From positions 1 to 64,000 of the forward strand of contig NZ_BMLW01000011.1 in assembly GCF_014645515.1 (NCBI RefSeq): a stretch of 64,000 nt of DNA. Reading direction: 5' to 3'. Position 1 is the first letter of the stretch. Each line of letters opens with the position of its first letter. The DNA is from Oceanobacillus neutriphilus. GTDB taxonomy: Bacteria > Bacillota > Bacilli > Bacillales > Amphibacillaceae. The notes under the pieces are model-generated. The model worked only from the letters and a program-made list of their open reading frames with translations. It searched no databases and had not been told where the DNA came from. The translations under genes were made by a program, and so were the position numbers. Shown here in pieces: positions 62,043 to 64,000 of this stretch.

Positions 62043-62351
62043 TTATGATATTTTAAGCAGTGCTTCCTTTCCGGTCATACCTACTTCCCAGCCGTGCTCC
62101 TTGGACGCATCTGTAATCTTTTGTAATGGCGCATTCAGCAATTGATCAATGGTTCTTACTCCCATTGCGCGGCCGGCGATGACATTTCTTTCTTTCAGCT
62201 TAGGTATTACATTGAAAATATCAACATCCAATGCTGCACACATAATGTACCCTATATCATTACTGATGGTTAATAAGGTTGTTTTTGGCAGCTCAACACT
62301 TACTGCTGTAAAAATAATTCCATCCACCTCAAGAGGTTCTACCGTAATCAT
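62043..62351 (-). CDS. yunC: YunC (DUF1805) family protein
   Basis: A 102-residue protein of the DUF1805/YunC family. Conserved parts include LEVDGIIFTAVSVELPKTTL near residue 7 and RNVIAGRAMGVRTIDQLLNA near 54. The function is not known. GGGGGC lies six bases before the ATG. It is between yunD (80 nt upstream) and yunB, as in B. subtilis. Confidence 0.93.
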   Translation of the reverse strand: MITVEPLEVDGIIFTAVSVELPKTTLLTISNDIGYIMCAALDVDIFNVIPKLKERNVIAGRAMGVRTIDQLLNAPLQKITDASKEHGWEVGMTGKEALLKIS

Positions 62352-62431
62352 AAAAAAGCCCCCTCTGTTATTCTCTCGTGATAAGTGTATGCAGAGAGGG
62401 GGGAGAACGTCACAAGCGGAAATGACAGTGT

Positions 62432-63826
62432 CTAAAACTGCTTTACAGCATAGGCTAATAGATCACGTAAAAATTCTGGCAGAAAATATTGTTTTTTCGC
62501 AGAATGGGCAATTTCCGGCAGCAGCTGGCCAAGGGTAAATACATCCGCAGTAGCAACATAGTAAGTTTTATCTGGATTAATGGGATAACCATTTTCTGTA
62601 TAAACCTGCTTTACATAAATATCACCATTACGATGAAAAGCTGTTTCTACCTTGATCCCTGAGAAAATCATTTTACCTAAAAGCTCCCCCCGAAATCCGA
62701 ATCCTTTTAATTTTAATTCTGTAAAAGCAGGAGAAAGTGACGCTCTGACTGTCTCTACAATTTCATCTCCCCTTAAATCAACAAGGACTGGATTAATCGG
62801 ATGCGGGCAAACCCGGTGAAGATCTCCTTTTGTAATTGCTCCGGCCGGCAGCGAATCCAGTAGTACACCTGCATTGAGCATTGCAATATCTGCATTGGTC
62901 CATCTCTTGAGCACTTTTGTCAAGGATTGGATAATCGGTGTTTCTGCAAACCATTTCACCTCAAGAGGCTCTTCCACAACTGCTACTACCTGATCCAAAT
63001 AATGATTTGCCTGATTCGATAATTGCTGCAGATGCTCTTCTGTCTTCAAATCCTTCACGCTGTCTATTAAACTTACTGCATCCGCTTCTTTAGAGATAAT
63101 CTGCTTCTTCTCATGATCCCAGATAACTTCTACTTCTCCCATATAGTAACAATGCTTTCCGGCTGCTGTTATCAAAGTCTGGTTTACCAATTCACCTTCT
63201 TCTAATAAGTGATGCGTATGTCCGCCGATAATAACATCAATATCCGGGTATCTCCTCGAAATTTCCTGATCCACTGAAATTCCTAAATGAGAAAGCAGAA
63301 TAATCATATCTGTTTCTTTAGCTAATTCTTCTATATAGCTTTCAATAATGTCAAATTCATTTTCTACATTCCAGTCGAGCAGATTATAAAAAGCATTGAA
63401 CGGGGCTGTTAAACCTAATATTCCTATCCGTATACCGCTCTCAGTCGTAAATGTATGCGTACGTTTTAGCCAAAAAGGTGTAAATTCATCCATACTAAAT
63501 AAATTACTGCAAACAACTTGAAAATCCGCCTTATCATATAATTGATATAATTCTTGATGGGACAGCGTGATACCCTCATTATTTCCAAGCGTCACGATAT
63601 CATAGCCTGCTTCATTTAATAACTCGACATTGGCCAATCCGCTTGAAGCTTCTGTAATAGAGTGGGAACGATCAATATGATCTCCTACATCCATCGTAAA
63701 GTAAGCTTCTTTATTTTGCTTTCTCAGGTCTTGCTTCTCTTTTAAAAATGCTGTTACTCTAGGCCATTGTTCGAAATTACTATGCAAATCATTTGTATAG
63801 TAAAAATAAATTTTTTCTTCAGACAT
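62432..63826 (-). CDS. yunD: Bifunctional UDP-sugar hydrolase/5'-nucleotidase-like protein
   Basis: A 464-residue 5'-nucleotidase-type metallophosphatase. The metal-binding motifs are NDLHSNFEQW near residue 11, DVGDHIDRS near 46, TLGNNEG near 79, LLSHLG near 176 and IGGHTHH near 199, followed by the 5'-nucleotidase C-terminal domain (about 275-450; ADIAMLNAG). No signal peptide is present, so it is cytosolic, as for B. subtilis YunD. It would split nucleotides or related phosphoesters; substrate not determined. GGTGAAGG precedes the ATG. Confidence 0.93.
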   Translation of the reverse strand: MSEEKIYFYYTNDLHSNFEQWPRVTAFLKEKQDLRKQNKEAYFTMDVGDHIDRSHSITEASSGLANVELLNEAGYDIVTLGNNEGITLSHQELYQLYDKADFQVVCSNLFSMDEFTPFWLKRTHTFTTESGIRIGILGLTAPFNAFYNLLDWNVENEFDIIESYIEELAKETDMIILLSHLGISVDQEISRRYPDIDVIIGGHTHHLLEEGELVNQTLITAAGKHCYYMGEVEVIWDHEKKQIISKEADAVSLIDSVKDLKTEEHLQQLSNQANHYLDQVVAVVEEPLEVKWFAETPIIQSLTKVLKRWTNADIAMLNAGVLLDSLPAGAITKGDLHRVCPHPINPVLVDLRGDEIVETVRASLSPAFTELKLKGFGFRGELLGKMIFSGIKVETAFHRNGDIYVKQVYTENGYPINPDKTYYVATADVFTLGQLLPEIAHSAKKQYFLPEFLRDLLAYAVKQF

Positions 63827-63838
63827 CCTTCACCGCCC

Positions 63839-64000
63839 CTAACCGATTCCTTGTAAAATCATACGAATTCCCATTATAATCAATAAGATTCTTAAAAACA
63901 GCTCCAATAACGAGCTTGAAATCTTTTGGTTTGTAAATGCACCCAGCTTACCGCCAATCCATGCTCCAGGAATGAAGAAAAGCACATAAGCCCACTCAAT
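63839..64000 (-). CDS. yunE: TauE/SafE-family permease, C-terminal end (partial)
   Basis: The last 53 codons of a membrane protein cut by the window end. The translation has FFIPGAWIGGKLGAFTNQKI, then a final helix SLLELFLRILLIIMGIRMIL. The G-A-x-x-G-x-x-x-G-A pattern is typical of the TauE/SafE (sulfite exporter) family. The order yunD-yunE supports YunE. It ends 13 nt before yunD on the same strand, so the two are probably one operon. Confidence 0.82.
   Translation of the reverse strand: MEWAYVLFFIPGAWIGGKLGAFTNQKISSSLLELFLRILLIIMGIRMILQGIG

Noticed and set aside
1-64000. CRISPR arrays, phage genes, defence islands or transposase genes
   Set aside because: No regularly spaced repeats of CRISPR size, no phage structural genes, no cas or restriction genes and no transposase frame were seen; only non-autonomous repeats are present.

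Overview
The window is a stretch of a low-GC Gram-positive chromosome from a spore-forming member of the Bacillaceae. Protein style, gene order and the types of intergenic repeat are most like Oceanobacillus and its halotolerant relatives. Three things support this: gene strings that match the Bacillus subtilis yt- and yu-/yut-/yun- regions in order (metK-pckA-ytlACD-ytkD, men cluster, yugI-pgi-patB, yuiB/yumC, yutM-dapF-yuzD-yutI, yutHGFEDC-lytH-yunBCDE), sporulation genes (yutH, yutC, lytH, yunB), and Firmicutes RNA switches (T-box, SAM-I, FMN, lysine). The genus is an inference; no tRNA or complete rRNA gene is present to test it.

Layout. 1-97 is the 5' end of a 16S rRNA gene on the minus strand, with two tandem sigma-A-type promoters at 243-352. 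625-8249 holds housekeeping genes: rhodanese, a secreted protein, leuS under a leucine T-box, mnmM, ytoA, and metK under a SAM-I riboswitch. pckA follows, with a CcpN-like operator on its -10 box. Then come the ytlA-ytlC-ytlD ABC importer, the ytkD Nudix hydrolase and a four-repeat membrane channel-like protein. 17151-24718 is the menaquinone cluster: menF-menD-menH-menB-menE on minus and menA divergent on plus; menC is not in the cluster.

25212-31619 is the most accessory-looking part. A PTS IICBA permease, a TIM-barrel isomerase, a Gfo/Idh/MocA dehydrogenase and an alpha/beta hydrolase form a minus-strand operon with a divergent DeoR-type regulator. It looks like a catabolic module for an unidentified sugar. 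Beside it lies a start-less, probably decayed reading frame. 31830-33839 has ribU under an FMN riboswitch and an M42 peptidase. 34101-39921 has a thioredoxin-fold protein, a K+ channel, yugI, pgi and patB. 40102-48175 has sodC, a stand-alone HPr gene, deoD, yuiD, yuiB, an unusual NDH-2-like protein, yumC and iron-sulfur genes around dapF. 48245-57036 runs from a D-2-hydroxyacid dehydrogenase to lytH and includes a SufR-like regulator. 57120-64000 has a two-subunit NSS transporter (with a 35-codon small subunit), an NhaC-family transporter under a lysine riboswitch, and yunB-yunC-yunD-yunE (the last cut by the window end).

The intergenic spaces carry several repeat families typical of Bacillaceae. 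They include a 372-bp element with 16-bp terminal inverted repeats and a 5-bp target duplication, a related palindromic element at 15052, an insertion flanked by 30-bp direct repeats between metK and pckA, and small TTCAAAAAGT/ACTTTTTGAA elements. I did not find a convincing wholly new defence or mobile system. The best leads are the unassigned sugar operon, the lysine-riboswitch-controlled NhaC protein, the SufR-like regulator and the decayed frame at 25212.
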